Origin: an uncultured Erythrobacter sp. | GTDB lineage: Bacteria; Pseudomonadota; Alphaproteobacteria; Sphingomonadales; Sphingomonadaceae | Assembly (NCBI GenBank): GCA_947503275.1 | Contig: CANNCZ010000001.1 | Location: forward strand, 372,001-436,000 | DNA length: 64,000 nucleotides | Reading direction: 5' to 3' | Shown here: piece by piece, positions 36,869 to 49,039 of the stretch | How the letters are laid out: each line of letters starts with the position of its first letter | Numbering within the stretch: the stretch's first letter is position 1 | Made by a program: the position numbers and the translations under genes | Notes under the pieces: generated by a model | The model's input: the letters and a program-made list of their open reading frames with translations, nothing else | What the model was told of the DNA's origin: nothing | Database searches by the model: none

Positions 36869-38221
36869 ATGACTGATTTTGCCGCCATCATCCTTGCCGC
36901 GGGTAAGGGCACCCGCATGAAAAGCGATTTGCACAAAGTGCTGCACCCAATTGCTGGAAAGCCAATGCTGGAGCATTTGCTCGACAGTTTCGGCGAGTTG
37001 GAGCCTGAGCGGATGGTCGTGGTGGTCGGTGATCGGCGCGAACAGGTCGATGCGGCTTTGTCAGGGCGCGATGTCGCCACGGCGTTGCAAGACCCACAAT
37101 ACGGAACAGCGCATGCCGCATTGCAGGCGCGTGAGGCGTTGAGCGGGTTTTCGGGCAATATCCTTGTGACGTTCGGCGATGTGCCGATGGTGCGGGCAGA
37201 CACGGTGCGGGGACTGGTGAGTGCGCTGGATGCTGGCGCGAAGGTCGCGGTGCTCGGTTTTCGTCCGGAGGACCCGCTCGCCTATGGCCGGATCATCGCA
37301 AGCGATGACGGCATCGTTTCCAAGATGGTTGAATTCAAAGATGCAAGCGAGGCGGAGCGTGCGGTCAATCTGTGCAATTCTGGCCTGATCGTGGCGCATT
37401 CGGACGATATGTGGCCGCTGCTCGATGCCGTCGACAATGACAATGCGCAGGGCGAATATTACCTACCCGATGTTGCCACTGGAGCCATTGCGCGCGGGGA
37501 TCGTGTAGTCGTTGTCGAATGCGACGCGGACGAAGTCGCCGGGATCAACAGTCGCGCTGAACTCGCGGATGCCGAACAACGCTGGCAGGCTGTGCGCCGG
37601 GCAAAAGCGATGACCGACGGTGCGACGTTGAAAGCGCCAGACACCGTTTTCTTCAGCCATGATACTGTTCTTGGCTGTGATGTGACGGTCGAGCCGCACG
37701 TCGTCTTTGGCCCCGGAGTGCGAGTTGCCGATGGCGTTCATATCAAGGCATACACCCATCTAGAGGGCGCTGAACTTGCGACCGGCGTCCAAGTCGGACC
37801 CTTTGCTCGCCTGCGCCCCGGAGCTGTCCTAGAAGAGGGCAGCTTCGTCGGCAATTTCGTCGAGATGAAGAAGGCGACGCTTGGCCCGGGTGCAAAGGCC
37901 AGCCATCTCTCTTATATCGGCGATGCCACCGTCGGCGCGAACGCCAATATCGGCGCGGGTACGATTACCTGCAATTATGACGGCTACTTCAAGTATCAGA
38001 CCGTCATCGGTGAGCGCGCCTTTATTGGCTCCAACTCAGCGCTGGTCGCACCGGTTACTATTGGTGCAGACGCGATTGTAGCAGCAGGTTCGACCGTGAC
38101 GCGCGATGTCGGCGCGGGCGATCTTCGCATGGTGCGCGCCGAGCAGAGCGTAAAGCCGGGCTGGGCAGACAAATTTCACGACGCGATGAAGCGCAAGAAA
38201 GCGGCGGCCAAAAAGGGCTGA
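36869..38221 (+). CDS. glmU: Bifunctional GlmU (GlcNAc-1-P uridyltransferase / glucosamine-1-P acetyltransferase)
   Basis: A 450-residue cytoplasmic enzyme that makes UDP-GlcNAc for peptidoglycan and LPS. The N-terminal domain has ILAAGKGTRMKSDLHKVLH, QYGTAHAAL, FGDVPMV and LCNSGL. The C-terminal beta-helix has GPFARLRPGA, then FVEMKKA, SHLSYIGDA, GAGTITCNYDG and GSNSALVAP with catalytic His/Asn positions. TTGGAG precedes ATG 36869. Confidence 0.97.
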   Translation: MTDFAAIILAAGKGTRMKSDLHKVLHPIAGKPMLEHLLDSFGELEPERMVVVVGDRREQVDAALSGRDVATALQDPQYGTAHAALQAREALSGFSGNILVTFGDVPMVRADTVRGLVSALDAGAKVAVLGFRPEDPLAYGRIIASDDGIVSKMVEFKDASEAERAVNLCNSGLIVAHSDDMWPLLDAVDNDNAQGEYYLPDVATGAIARGDRVVVVECDADEVAGINSRAELADAEQRWQAVRRAKAMTDGATLKAPDTVFFSHDTVLGCDVTVEPHVVFGPGVRVADGVHIKAYTHLEGAELATGVQVGPFARLRPGAVLEEGSFVGNFVEMKKATLGPGAKASHLSYIGDATVGANANIGAGTITCNYDGYFKYQTVIGERAFIGSNSALVAPVTIGADAIVAAGSTVTRDVGAGDLRMVRAEQSVKPGWADKFHDAMKRKKAAAKKG

Positions 38222-38311
38222 AGACTTGCGCTTCGATCTGGGATTATTTGTGTTTCCAGACCATCTCGTGCCGGCGCGTTAAAGCAATGTTTACCATGAC
38301 CGCCATAGTCC

Positions 38312-39163
38312 ATGTCTATGAACGCTGTGGTCAACATGGAAATCTCGTCGGGCGAAGGTGAGCTGCCTGATCTGGTCAGAAACGTCCGGCGAAACGCCGA
38401 ACGGGTTAATGCCGCATCGCGTCAGCGCGCGGGATTTGTTGCCGAATTGATTGAGCGCTCTCGTTCTATCAGCGGAGAAATCGCTGATCTGCGGCGTCAA
38501 TCCGATAGCTCTCAAGACAAGCTGAGCGTGACGGCGGATGCGGCCGAAAGCATCATCGAGGAAGTGCAGAGCATCGTCGATCTCATGGACCGATCCGTAC
38601 AAGGGATCAGCGCATTTCATGAAAAGGTTTTGGCGTTCAAGACTCGATTTGAAGAGGTCAATGCGGTCTCCAATGCGATTGTTGATGTCGCTGACCGCAC
38701 CAAAATTCTGTCAATCAACGCTATGATCGAAGCCGCGCGAGCTGGCGAGCACGGGCGCGGGTTTCAGGTCGTCGCCAATGAAGTGCGAGAGTTGGCCACA
38801 TCGACAGGCGGATCGGCAGAGCTAATCTCTACCCATCTCAACCAGCTGCTTAGCGATTCCATCCAGATGTCGAAGGAATGCGCAGAACTGCATCGGCTTG
38901 CGATCGAAGGCAACAATCGCGGTCAGGCCAATCTTGAGGGGCTGAAAGCGGTGCATGTTGAGGTCCTCAACTCTGCCTCAGACGCGAACGGAGCGAGCCA
39001 GTCGACGGGCGAGCAAATCGAGATGTTTGCTGATCTCGTTTCGGGAATGGAACGGCTGCAACAAGACACGGAAGAGGCGATTGCGGGCTCTGCTCGCAAT
39101 ATTGAGATCACCACAACGCTCGAACAACGCATTGCGGGATTGCCAACACAAAGCCGGGCTTAG
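38312..39163 (+). CDS. Soluble methyl-accepting chemotaxis-like protein
   Basis: A 283-residue protein that is almost entirely helical. The MCP signalling hairpin is at residues 126-162 (ADRTKILSINAMIEAARAGE, then GRGFQVVANEVRELA). No membrane segment or recognised sensor domain is present; the first 110 residues are a predicted coiled coil. Such short cytosolic receptors usually dock with CheA/CheW. No other chemotaxis gene is in the window. Start 38312 or 38318. Confidence 0.87.
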   Translation: MSMNAVVNMEISSGEGELPDLVRNVRRNAERVNAASRQRAGFVAELIERSRSISGEIADLRRQSDSSQDKLSVTADAAESIIEEVQSIVDLMDRSVQGISAFHEKVLAFKTRFEEVNAVSNAIVDVADRTKILSINAMIEAARAGEHGRGFQVVANEVRELATSTGGSAELISTHLNQLLSDSIQMSKECAELHRLAIEGNNRGQANLEGLKAVHVEVLNSASDANGASQSTGEQIEMFADLVSGMERLQQDTEEAIAGSARNIEITTTLEQRIAGLPTQSRA

Positions 39164-39230
39164 AACTGCGTCCGGGAACCAATGCATCGCGTAATTGCTA
39201 GTAAGTCACAGCAATACGAAAGCGAGCACA

Positions 39231-39875
39231 ATGACAATCGGCAAATGGATAATCGCAGGGCTCGGCATTGCCGCTGTCGCTGGTACAGTTGGCTATGCGC
39301 AGCGCAGTTCTGAAGAACCCGCATATTCGATTGTTCTTGAGCAAGGCGACTTTGAACTGCGCGAATATGAACCGATGATCGTTGCTGAGGTCACCCATTC
39401 CGGGGATCGGCGCCGCGCCAGTGGGCAGAGCTTTCGTCGTCTTGCCGCCTATATCTTCGCACAAGACCGACCTGCTGGTGGTGAGCGGATCGCGATGACC
39501 GCGCCCGTTATTCAGAGCAAGGTTGATCAGGATCAGCCAATCGCGATGACCTCACCAGTGCTGACTAAGGAAACCGATCAAGGCGAATGGCGCATGCGGT
39601 TTCTTATGCCAGCGCGCTTCACCATGGCGACGTTGCCCGAACCGCCATCTGATATTGCCATCACACGCGTACCCGCCCGGCGGGTCGCCTCAGTTCGGTT
39701 TAGCGGGGTCGCCCGCAATGCCGATCTTGTGATCATGGAAGCCATGCTGACCGACTGGGTAGAGGCGCAGAACCTCACGCCTGTGGGCGAGGTTGAATAT
39801 GCGTTCTACGATGCGCCCATGGTTCCAGGGCCGCTGCGCCGCAATGAAGTTTTGATCGAAGTCGCCGCCGAGTAG
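39231..39875 (+). CDS. SOUL heme-binding family protein
   Basis: A 214-residue protein with an N-terminal membrane anchor/signal (WIIAGLGIAAVAGTVGYAQ) and a SOUL domain: FELREYEPMIVAEV, then ERIAMTAPVIQS and PIAMTSPVL, and a C-terminal RRNEVLIEV. The MTAPV motif is the family hallmark. Binding of heme is a family property that varies among members. It stands alone between the chemoreceptor-like gene and the convergent DUF1153 gene. Confidence 0.9.
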   Translation: MTIGKWIIAGLGIAAVAGTVGYAQRSSEEPAYSIVLEQGDFELREYEPMIVAEVTHSGDRRRASGQSFRRLAAYIFAQDRPAGGERIAMTAPVIQSKVDQDQPIAMTSPVLTKETDQGEWRMRFLMPARFTMATLPEPPSDIAITRVPARRVASVRFSGVARNADLVIMEAMLTDWVEAQNLTPVGEVEYAFYDAPMVPGPLRRNEVLIEVAAE

Positions 39876-39927
39876 GGGGCTCGGGGGCTTTGGGGCGCTA
39901 CCCGACGGCGAACCTCTTTGCGTCAGT

Positions 39928-40167
39928 TCAGGCGTCTTCCAACTGACCTGCATTTGTCGCCGGGACGCTATAATCACGCTCCCATTCCTCAAATTCGCTG
40001 CGGCTCAACAAATAGCGTGAGCGCGCTTCGTGAAAGCTGATTGCGCGGTCATGCACAGCGCGAACCACATCCGCTTTGCGCGAAGCTGACCAATGCACTT
40101 TGTGACTTTTTGGAAGGCCATAACGCTTGATTGCGTCGGCGATCGAAACATTGCGGGGGTATGCCAT
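39928..40167 (-). CDS. DUF1153 (SciP-like) small DNA-binding protein
   Basis: A 79-residue protein. The middle reads KVHWSASRKADVVRAVHDR, then the HTH-like ISFHEARSRYLLSRSEFEEW, as in DUF1153, the family of Caulobacter SciP, which binds CtrA-controlled promoters. The N-terminal part differs from SciP, so this may be a paralogue. ATG 40167 has an AGGAGA site. It is monocistronic and convergent with the SOUL gene. Confidence 0.82.
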   Translation of the reverse strand: MAYPRNVSIADAIKRYGLPKSHKVHWSASRKADVVRAVHDRAISFHEARSRYLLSRSEFEEWERDYSVPATNAGQLEDA

Positions 40168-40334
40168 TTTCGTCTCCTTCGTTTCCCTGTCGAAGCGAAG
40201 ATCACGCCGGCACACTTACTCAGAGCCTGCCAAAGATGGTTAACACGCGATTGATGACACTCCCCGTGGCACCGCTGCGGTGAACCGAGTTAAAACTGTC
40301 GGAGCGTTTTACACTGACCACTTGGTAGGGCGAG

Positions 40335-40371
40335 AACGGGCGGTGTGCCATCAGACATAACCGCCCGTTTT
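40335..40371 (-). terminator. Hairpin after the S9 peptidase gene
   Basis: AACGGGCGGT (40335-40344) pairs perfectly with ACCGCCCGTT (40360-40369). It lies six bases past the peptidase stop. The T-run on the minus strand is weak, so efficiency is uncertain. Confidence 0.6.
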
Positions 40372-40376
40372 CAAAT

Positions 40377-42521
40377 CTATTCGTCCATCAATTGCTGCAT
40401 CAGATAGACATATTGCAGCGCCTGAATCTTAGCGCGCTGCTCATTATCGACGCCGCCCGAATGACCGCCAACGGTGTCTTCGAAATAGTAATAGTCGTGA
40501 CCCTGTTCCTTGAACCGCGCGGCCCCTTTGCGTGCATGCGCAGGGTGAGTGCGATCATCGGCAGTTGATGCCCATAGGAATGGGGTGGGGTAGTCCACGC
40601 CTTCTTGAATCATCTGATAAGGCGAATATCCATCAATCCACGCACGTTGTTCAGGGATGCGCGGATCGCCATATTCGCCGATCCACGATGCACCGCGACC
40701 GATCAGGTGGAAACGCAGCATGTCGAACAGCGGGATTTGCACAATGGCCGCGCCAAACAGTTCGGGTCGCTGCGTGATGGCGGTGCCAACCAGCAATCCG
40801 CCTTGGCTGCCCCCTTGGATGCCGAGATGGGAGGGGCTGGTGTATCCGCGTGTGGTCAGGTCCTCTGCCACAGCGATAAAATCATCCCATGTCCGCTGCT
40901 TATTTTCGCGGATTGCGGTTTGGTGCCAGCCGGGACCAAACTCACCCCCGCCGCGCAAATTGGCTAGCACATAGGCGCCCCCACGCTCCAACCACAGCTT
41001 ACCGGTGGAGCCCATATATCCCGGCAGGCGCGGGACCTGAAAGCCGCCATAGCCGCTCATTAGGACCGCTGTTGAGCCGTCCATCTCCATGCCTTCAGGC
41101 TTGACGATGAAATAGGGGATGGCGGTTCCATCCGCGCTGATCGCTTCGTGCTGTTCGACGTCTAAGCCCGTTGCATCAAAACGTGCGGGCGATGTCTTGA
41201 GGACCTCAGGCGCCTCGTTGCTATCGGCATAATACAAAGTCGTCGGCTCAAGGAAGCTGGTGACCGTGTACATGATCTGCTCGCTATCATCGGAGGATGC
41301 AGCGATGCCGACGGTGGAATTACCGGGCAGATCGACCTCTTCGTTGACCCATGCGCCATCGGCAAAGTTGAAGCGCAGCACCTTGCCCACGACATCATCG
41401 AGCAGGCCGACATACAATCCGCCCGCCGTGATGGCGCCGCCGCGTTTGGTCTGACGTTGCTGTGGTGCCCAGACCAGCGTTTTGGTCGCGCCATTGGGGT
41501 CCGCTTTCCATTCCTCCAAATCCGCTGCAACAAGGCTGTCTGCGGGAAAAGTCTGGCCGTCCACTTCCCAATCAACATCGGTTGAGAACAGGACATGCCC
41601 GTCAACAATGCCATAGGGGCTGGCCTTTTTGGGCAGGTCGAGGACTAGCCATTCGCCGTCCTTTTCAACCGCCCATTCGCGTTCGTGGAACGACAGGCTG
41701 CGATAGCCGAGGCGGGCATGGATCACATCGTCGCTGTCGCGCATCAGATATGCCCCGGCAGAGACGTCGGTGGATGCCCCGCGAAACAATTCTGGCGCAT
41801 CGGCCAGATCGGTCCCACGTTTCCAGAGGCGGGTGGTAAAGGGGTAGTCGCTATCAGTCACGGTCCCATTGCCAAAGTCGCGTCCGACCAGCAGTGTGTC
41901 CTCGTCCAGCCAGCTAACGCCGCCTTGGCTTTTCTCCGGCAGTTCAAATCCGCCGTCGATGAATTCACCCGTCGCCATGTCGAATTCGCGCATGATGGTC
42001 GCATCCTCGCCGCCATCGGACAGAGCGATCATGCAGCGGTTCATCGCGGTCGGCAAGCAGGATGAGCCCTTGTAAACCCACTCCATCCCATCAGCCGCCG
42101 CGAGCGCATCGACGTCCAGAACGGTCTCCCATTCGGGATCATCGGTCTTGTAGCTTTCCAGCGTGGTGCGCCGCACGAGCCCCTTCGGATTGTCCTTGTC
42201 CTGCCAGAAATTGTACAGTCCATCCGGGCGGAAACTGACAAAGGGAATGCGGTCTTCACTGTCGAAAATAGCGAGCGCTTCGCCTTTCAGCGTCTCGAAC
42301 CGGGGGTCAGCCTCAAGCACGCCCAGAGTGCGCGTGTTCTCCGCATCAACCCATGCGAGTGCTTCGTCGCTGCGTGCTTCTTCAAGCCAGATATAGGGAT
42401 CTTGTTCGGGACCGGGGATCGGAGCCTCAGCAGACGCCTCTGCGTGTCCATCGGCGGTTGCGGTGGTTGCTGTGCCGACCATTATTGCGGCTGCCAGTGC
42501 GATTGATGAGACAAGTTTCAA
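40377..42521 (-). CDS. Prolyl oligopeptidase family serine peptidase (S9)
   Basis: A 714-residue exported peptidase. The signal peptide ends near TATADG. A seven-blade propeller region of about 400 residues precedes the alpha/beta-hydrolase domain with nucleophile elbow GGSQGG. The late DDRTHPAHARKGA carries the catalytic Asp, and GGHSGG the His. S9A enzymes cleave short peptides after proline. The typical YPYRWLED-like start appears as DPYIWLEEARSDEAL. A single gene between the DUF1153 gene and the atp operon. Confidence 0.93.
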   Translation of the reverse strand: MKLVSSIALAAAIMVGTATTATADGHAEASAEAPIPGPEQDPYIWLEEARSDEALAWVDAENTRTLGVLEADPRFETLKGEALAIFDSEDRIPFVSFRPDGLYNFWQDKDNPKGLVRRTTLESYKTDDPEWETVLDVDALAAADGMEWVYKGSSCLPTAMNRCMIALSDGGEDATIMREFDMATGEFIDGGFELPEKSQGGVSWLDEDTLLVGRDFGNGTVTDSDYPFTTRLWKRGTDLADAPELFRGASTDVSAGAYLMRDSDDVIHARLGYRSLSFHEREWAVEKDGEWLVLDLPKKASPYGIVDGHVLFSTDVDWEVDGQTFPADSLVAADLEEWKADPNGATKTLVWAPQQRQTKRGGAITAGGLYVGLLDDVVGKVLRFNFADGAWVNEEVDLPGNSTVGIAASSDDSEQIMYTVTSFLEPTTLYYADSNEAPEVLKTSPARFDATGLDVEQHEAISADGTAIPYFIVKPEGMEMDGSTAVLMSGYGGFQVPRLPGYMGSTGKLWLERGGAYVLANLRGGGEFGPGWHQTAIRENKQRTWDDFIAVAEDLTTRGYTSPSHLGIQGGSQGGLLVGTAITQRPELFGAAIVQIPLFDMLRFHLIGRGASWIGEYGDPRIPEQRAWIDGYSPYQMIQEGVDYPTPFLWASTADDRTHPAHARKGAARFKEQGHDYYYFEDTVGGHSGGVDNEQRAKIQALQYVYLMQQLMDE

Positions 42522-42640
42522 GTGTCCTCTCCTGTAACGGGGTCAGGATAGGATTGTGGCGGGTCGTGGGGAGGATGGAAAGGGTAGAATGAACCTCATC
42601 CAAAGATAGGGCGGATATATCAAATCACCTGCGCAAACGC

Positions 42641-42667
42641 AAAAGGGCGACCCGCAGGCCGTCCTTT
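42641..42667 (-). terminator. Terminator of the atp operon
   Basis: On the minus strand AAAGGACGGC and GTCGCCCTTT form a ten-position stem with one mismatch and one G-T, then TTTT. It lies 25 bases after the atpC stop. Confidence 0.65.
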
Positions 42668-42691
42668 CAAATGTCGTCGATATGGAGTGGG

Positions 42692-42949
42692 TTACGCTTC
42701 CACATGCTCCGCCAGCACGGTCAGGCCGTTTTCGCCAACCTCGGCAAAACCACCGCGCACTTCGATCATCTCTGGCTCAGCATTTTCGGTCTTGTAAACC
42801 TGCACCGCCCCGTCGCGGATCGTGCTCATAAAAGGCGCATGGCCTTCGAGCACGCCAAATTCGCCTTCGGAACCGGGAACCACGACCATATGGACGTCTT
42901 CGGAGCGGACCTGTTTGGCCGGTGTTACAAGTTCAAAATGAAGGGGCAT
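42692..42949 (-). CDS. atpC: F1 ATP synthase epsilon subunit (short form)
   Basis: An 85-residue epsilon subunit, only the N-terminal beta-barrel: [36 protein letters not shown] and [17 protein letters not shown]. The C-terminal helical inhibitor domain is absent, which is common in alphaproteobacteria. Its translation start lies inside the 3' end of an unrecognised gene that separates it from atpD. Confidence 0.94.
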   Translation of the reverse strand: MPLHFELVTPAKQVRSEDVHMVVVPGSEGEFGVLEGHAPFMSTIRDGAVQVYKTENAEPEMIEVRGGFAEVGENGLTVLAEHVEA

Positions 42950-43467
42950 GGCTCGTTTTCCGTTGTTTGTGTGACACTACCCACAAAGTCAGCGTCATTA
43001 CCTCGTCTAACAAAATATCCGTATCGGATATGCAGTTCTGTTCGCGGTTCCTGTGCTGATCGGTAACACAAATCCGCATACATTCGGTGAGCAAAGAAAC
43101 TGTCCACCAGCGGCCAACTGGCCAAAAACTCTTTGTCGTCGATTGCTTCGCGCACGTCAGCCCAAAACTCTCTGTCGCCAAAGCCCGAAAACCGACATTG
43201 CGGCGATCTTGCAGCGGCCTCGATTTTGAAGAAATTGCGCGTACCAACTTGAAAGTATCGCTTACTTCCTTCGTCATCGATATCGGGAGTTGGGACAACA
43301 AGACCTTTTTCTCCCAAACCAGAACGCTCAACAAACTCCTGCGCGCTTCCGGTCCGATATTGCTCGTTGTTCACCCATTCAGAACAGGCTTCAACCGCAA
43401 TATCGAAAAGCGGCTGAGCCTCATTTGTTGGCTGTGCTGCCAACAAAAAGAGCTCAGCCCCAAACAT
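42925..43467 (-). CDS. Unrecognised protein encoded between atpD and atpC
   Basis: A 180-residue acidic protein beginning nine bases after the atpD stop and ending 25 bases inside atpC. It has mixed hydrophobic/charged content with Trp, Tyr and Phe evenly spread and no membrane segment or signal peptide. No motif matches a family I know. The strand, tight spacing and overlap with atpC favour a real gene, but the ribosome site in front of 43467 is poor. G+C by hand count over 43021-43320 is about 50 percent, similar to a 120-base sample of atpD, so composition does not prove transfer. Confidence 0.68.
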   Translation of the reverse strand: MFGAELFLLAAQPTNEAQPLFDIAVEACSEWVNNEQYRTGSAQEFVERSGLGEKGLVVPTPDIDDEGSKRYFQVGTRNFFKIEAAARSPQCRFSGFGDREFWADVREAIDDKEFLASWPLVDSFFAHRMYADLCYRSAQEPRTELHIRYGYFVRRGNDADFVGSVTQTTENEPCPFILNL

Positions 43468-43476
43468 CGATATGCC

Positions 43477-44940
<1,464 letters not shown>

Positions 44941-44951
44941 TTAGCCTTGCT

Positions 44952-45821
44952 TTAGAGCGCTTCTGCGCCAGCGATAATTTCGATAAGTTCGGTGGTGATC
45001 GCAGCCTGACGGCGGCGGTTGTATTGGATGGTCAGCGCGTTGATCAGCTCGCCCGCATTGCGCGTGGCGTTGTCCATTGCTGTCATCGAAGCGCCGTGTT
45101 CGGATGCTTCGCGTTCCAGCAGCGCGCCGAAGATTTGCGTTTTCACGTAGCGTGGCAGCAGCTCTTCAAGGATTTCCTCTTCGCCCGGCTCATATTCGAC
45201 AACCGCGCCCGCATCGTCCGCAGCCTCAGGGGAGGGGACAGGGATCAATTGGTTGACGGTTGGGTTTTGAACCAGTGCCGATTGAAAGGTCGGATAGATC
45301 AGATGGGCAATGTCAAACTTGCCATCATCGAACATCGCGATGAGTTCAGCGGCAATCGCATCGGCCTCTTCAAAGCCGGGTGTCTTCACCGTCGAGGTAT
45401 CAAATCCGCCACCGATCTGGCTTGCGTAGTCACGCTTCAACGGTGCGCGACCTTTCTTGCCGACGAGGTAAAACTCAACCGTCTTGCCAGCGGCGATCAG
45501 CTCATTCGTCTTCACGCGCGCCGCTTTGACGAGGTTCGAGTTCAGACCGCCGCACAGGCCTTTATCGGTGTTCACGACCACCAACAGGTGGCGCTGGTCC
45601 GATCCGGTTCCAGCCAGCAGTTTCGGAGCGCTATCGCCTGAAACTTTGCCTGCCAGCGACGCCATGACGGCACCCAAACGCTCGGCGTAGGGACGACCCG
45701 CTTCGGCAGCAGCTTGCGCGCGGCGAAGCTTCGCTGCGGCGACCATCTGTTTGGCCTTGGTGATCTTCTGGGTGGATTTAACCGACCCGATCCGATCCTT
45801 GAGTTCCTTAAGTGATGGCAC
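44952..45821 (-). CDS. atpG: F1 ATP synthase gamma subunit
   Basis: A 289-residue rotor shaft. The N-terminal helix is [20 protein letters not shown], the middle contains [10 protein letters not shown], and the C-terminal helix has [17 protein letters not shown] in the form [12 protein letters not shown]. The usual length and order (after atpA). Confidence 0.97.
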   Translation of the reverse strand: MPSLKELKDRIGSVKSTQKITKAKQMVAAAKLRRAQAAAEAGRPYAERLGAVMASLAGKVSGDSAPKLLAGTGSDQRHLLVVVNTDKGLCGGLNSNLVKAARVKTNELIAAGKTVEFYLVGKKGRAPLKRDYASQIGGGFDTSTVKTPGFEEADAIAAELIAMFDDGKFDIAHLIYPTFQSALVQNPTVNQLIPVPSPEAADDAGAVVEYEPGEEEILEELLPRYVKTQIFGALLEREASEHGASMTAMDNATRNAGELINALTIQYNRRRQAAITTELIEIIAGAEAL

Positions 45822-45834
45822 GTTGCGTTACCTT

Positions 45835-47376
<1,542 letters not shown>

Positions 47377-47931
47377 TTAAGCCTTCATGGCCTGGGAGAG
47401 CGAGTTGAGACGGGTGCGGATCGAAGCGTCGATGCGCTCTGATCCGATAGTGACGACGAGCCCGCCCAAAAGGTCGGGATCAACGTCAGCGGTAAGCATA
47501 ACTGTGCGCCCCTGACGGGCGGTGAGTTTGGTTTTCAGTGTGGCGATCTGATCATCGCTAAGCGGATGCGCGCTGGTAACAGTCGCAGTCACTTCGCCGC
47601 GTTGAGCAGCGGCAATGGCTTTGAACGCAGCGATCATGTCTGGCAATTTGGCGAGACGGCGATTTCCCGCGAGTACGCCAAGGAAACTGGTGGTCAGCGG
47701 GGCAAGCGACAAGTGATCGGCAATCGCGGCAACCGAGCTTGCTTGATCAGCGCGCGACAATTGCGGATTGGTGGTTGCTGCGCGCAAATCATCGGAAGCG
47801 CTCAGCGCTTCGTTCAGAGACGCGAGGTCTTTTTCGACAGCGGTGACGCTGCCATTTTCGCTGGCTAGCTCAAATAAAGCTGAGGCGTAACGCCCAGCAA
47901 GGCTAGCCTGAATACCGGCGGAAATATCCAC
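47377..47931 (-). CDS. atpH: F1 ATP synthase delta subunit
   Basis: A 184-residue peripheral-stalk subunit. GTG 47931 is chosen: AGGAC lies eight bases upstream, and the protein then begins VDISAGIQASLAGRYASALF, the family N-terminus. The frame is open further upstream, but that part has no similarity. The C-terminal block DPDLLGGLVVTIGSERIDAS is conserved. It is the first gene of atpHAGDC; the F0 genes are elsewhere. Confidence 0.94.
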   Translation of the reverse strand: MDISAGIQASLAGRYASALFELASENGSVTAVEKDLASLNEALSASDDLRAATTNPQLSRADQASSVAAIADHLSLAPLTTSFLGVLAGNRRLAKLPDMIAAFKAIAAAQRGEVTATVTSAHPLSDDQIATLKTKLTARQGRTVMLTADVDPDLLGGLVVTIGSERIDASIRTRLNSLSQAMKA

Positions 47932-48154
47932 GCGCTTTGGTCCTTTTGGAAAGGCATGAGAATAATGTTGCACCCACCGCGGGTCAGATGCGTGAGGGGC
48001 ACCATCGCTGTAAGTTGGCGCGCGCCTAGCAATTCGTTTTTGATTCCGCAAGCCAACTGGGTGGAAGAGTTGGATTTGTCTGCATTCAAGAGCGCTTTTC
48101 GATGAAACATCATCACATCTGGGCTTGCTTTCCCTAACGGAATGCGCGAAAAGA

Positions 48155-48170
48155 CTTACCGTACGGTAAG
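48155..48170. promoter_or_regulatory. Perfect 16-base palindrome, probable operator
   Basis: CTTACCGTACGGTAAG is a complete palindrome, 6 bases before the first possible start of the dioxygenase gene (48177) and 21 before the second (48192). Its size and form fit a TetR-family operator. It would block transcription or early elongation of the dioxygenase gene. The regulator is not encoded next to it. Confidence 0.6.
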
Positions 48171-48191
48171 CAGGTAATGGGATCACGAATC

Positions 48192-49019
48192 ATGCAACTT
48201 ACTCCAATGGCTCCAAAATGCGGCGTCGAAGTGTCTGGAATCACTCTCGCATCATGCAGCGATGCTGAGATGGAGGACGTGAAGCGCGCGATCTATGAGC
48301 ACGGCGTCGCGGTTTTTCGTGATCAAGAGTTCAGCCCGCAAGATCACATCAAGTTCGGCAAACGCTGGGGCGGGATGGATATCAACAATTACTTCCCGCA
48401 ACAGGGCGATTTCGACGAAATTTCTGTCGTGAAGAAAGAGCCGACGCAAAACACCAATATCGGCGGCGCGTGGCACACGGACCACTCCTATGATCAGATC
48501 CCGGCAATGGGTTCGGTGCTGGTCGCGCGGGAGCTTCCGCCCAAAGGCGGCGATACGATGTGGGCGCATATGGGCGCAGCTTACGATGCGCTGTCAGATG
48601 ATCTTAAGGCGAAGGTTGAGGGGTTGGAAGCGTTCCACACCGCCGACCATGTCTATAAAGAAGGTGGCCTTTATGCTCAGACCGATATGGGTGAGCATTT
48701 GCGCGGGCAGGACCTTCAGACTGGCGCTACCCACCCGGTTGTGATCCGCCACCCGGTCACCGGGCGCAAGCTGCTTTACGTAAACACTGCTTTCACGATC
48801 AACTTCGTGGGCCAGACGCGCGAAGAAAGCCTGCCACTGCTTAATGAGCTGTGCGACGCGGCTCTGACTGATGACAATCAGTGCCGCCTGCAATGGAAGC
48901 CGGGCACAGTGGCGATTTGGGACAACCGCACCAGCTGGCACAATGCCATGAACGATTACGCCGGCCACCGCCGCGAAATGCACCGTATCACGCTATCGGG
49001 CGAGGCGTTGGCGGCGTAG
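48192..49019 (+). CDS. TauD/TfdA family Fe(II)/2-oxoglutarate dioxygenase
   Basis: A 275-residue enzyme (280 if ATG 48177 is used). The metal triad is readable: His95 and Asp97 in WHTDHSY, and the distal His near residue 259-264 in HRREMHRITLSG, with an Arg for 2-oxoglutarate. TWNDNRTWHN-like WDNRTSWHNAMNDY precedes it. The family hydroxylates or cleaves substrates such as taurine or phenoxy acids. The palindrome in front suggests substrate-induced expression. Confidence 0.88.
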   Translation: MQLTPMAPKCGVEVSGITLASCSDAEMEDVKRAIYEHGVAVFRDQEFSPQDHIKFGKRWGGMDINNYFPQQGDFDEISVVKKEPTQNTNIGGAWHTDHSYDQIPAMGSVLVARELPPKGGDTMWAHMGAAYDALSDDLKAKVEGLEAFHTADHVYKEGGLYAQTDMGEHLRGQDLQTGATHPVVIRHPVTGRKLLYVNTAFTINFVGQTREESLPLLNELCDAALTDDNQCRLQWKPGTVAIWDNRTSWHNAMNDYAGHRREMHRITLSGEALAA

Positions 49020-49039
49020 TAGCGCCCGCGCGGTTCAGT

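Noticed and set aside
36793..37203. N-terminal extension of the HAD phosphatase frame by about 137 codons
   Set aside because: It is antisense to glmU and has no resemblance to phosphatases; the domain starts at 36792.
42925..43467. Low G+C as proof of horizontal transfer for the atpD-atpC insert
   Set aside because: A hand count gives about 50 percent, but a 120-base atpD sample is nearly the same, so composition is not informative.
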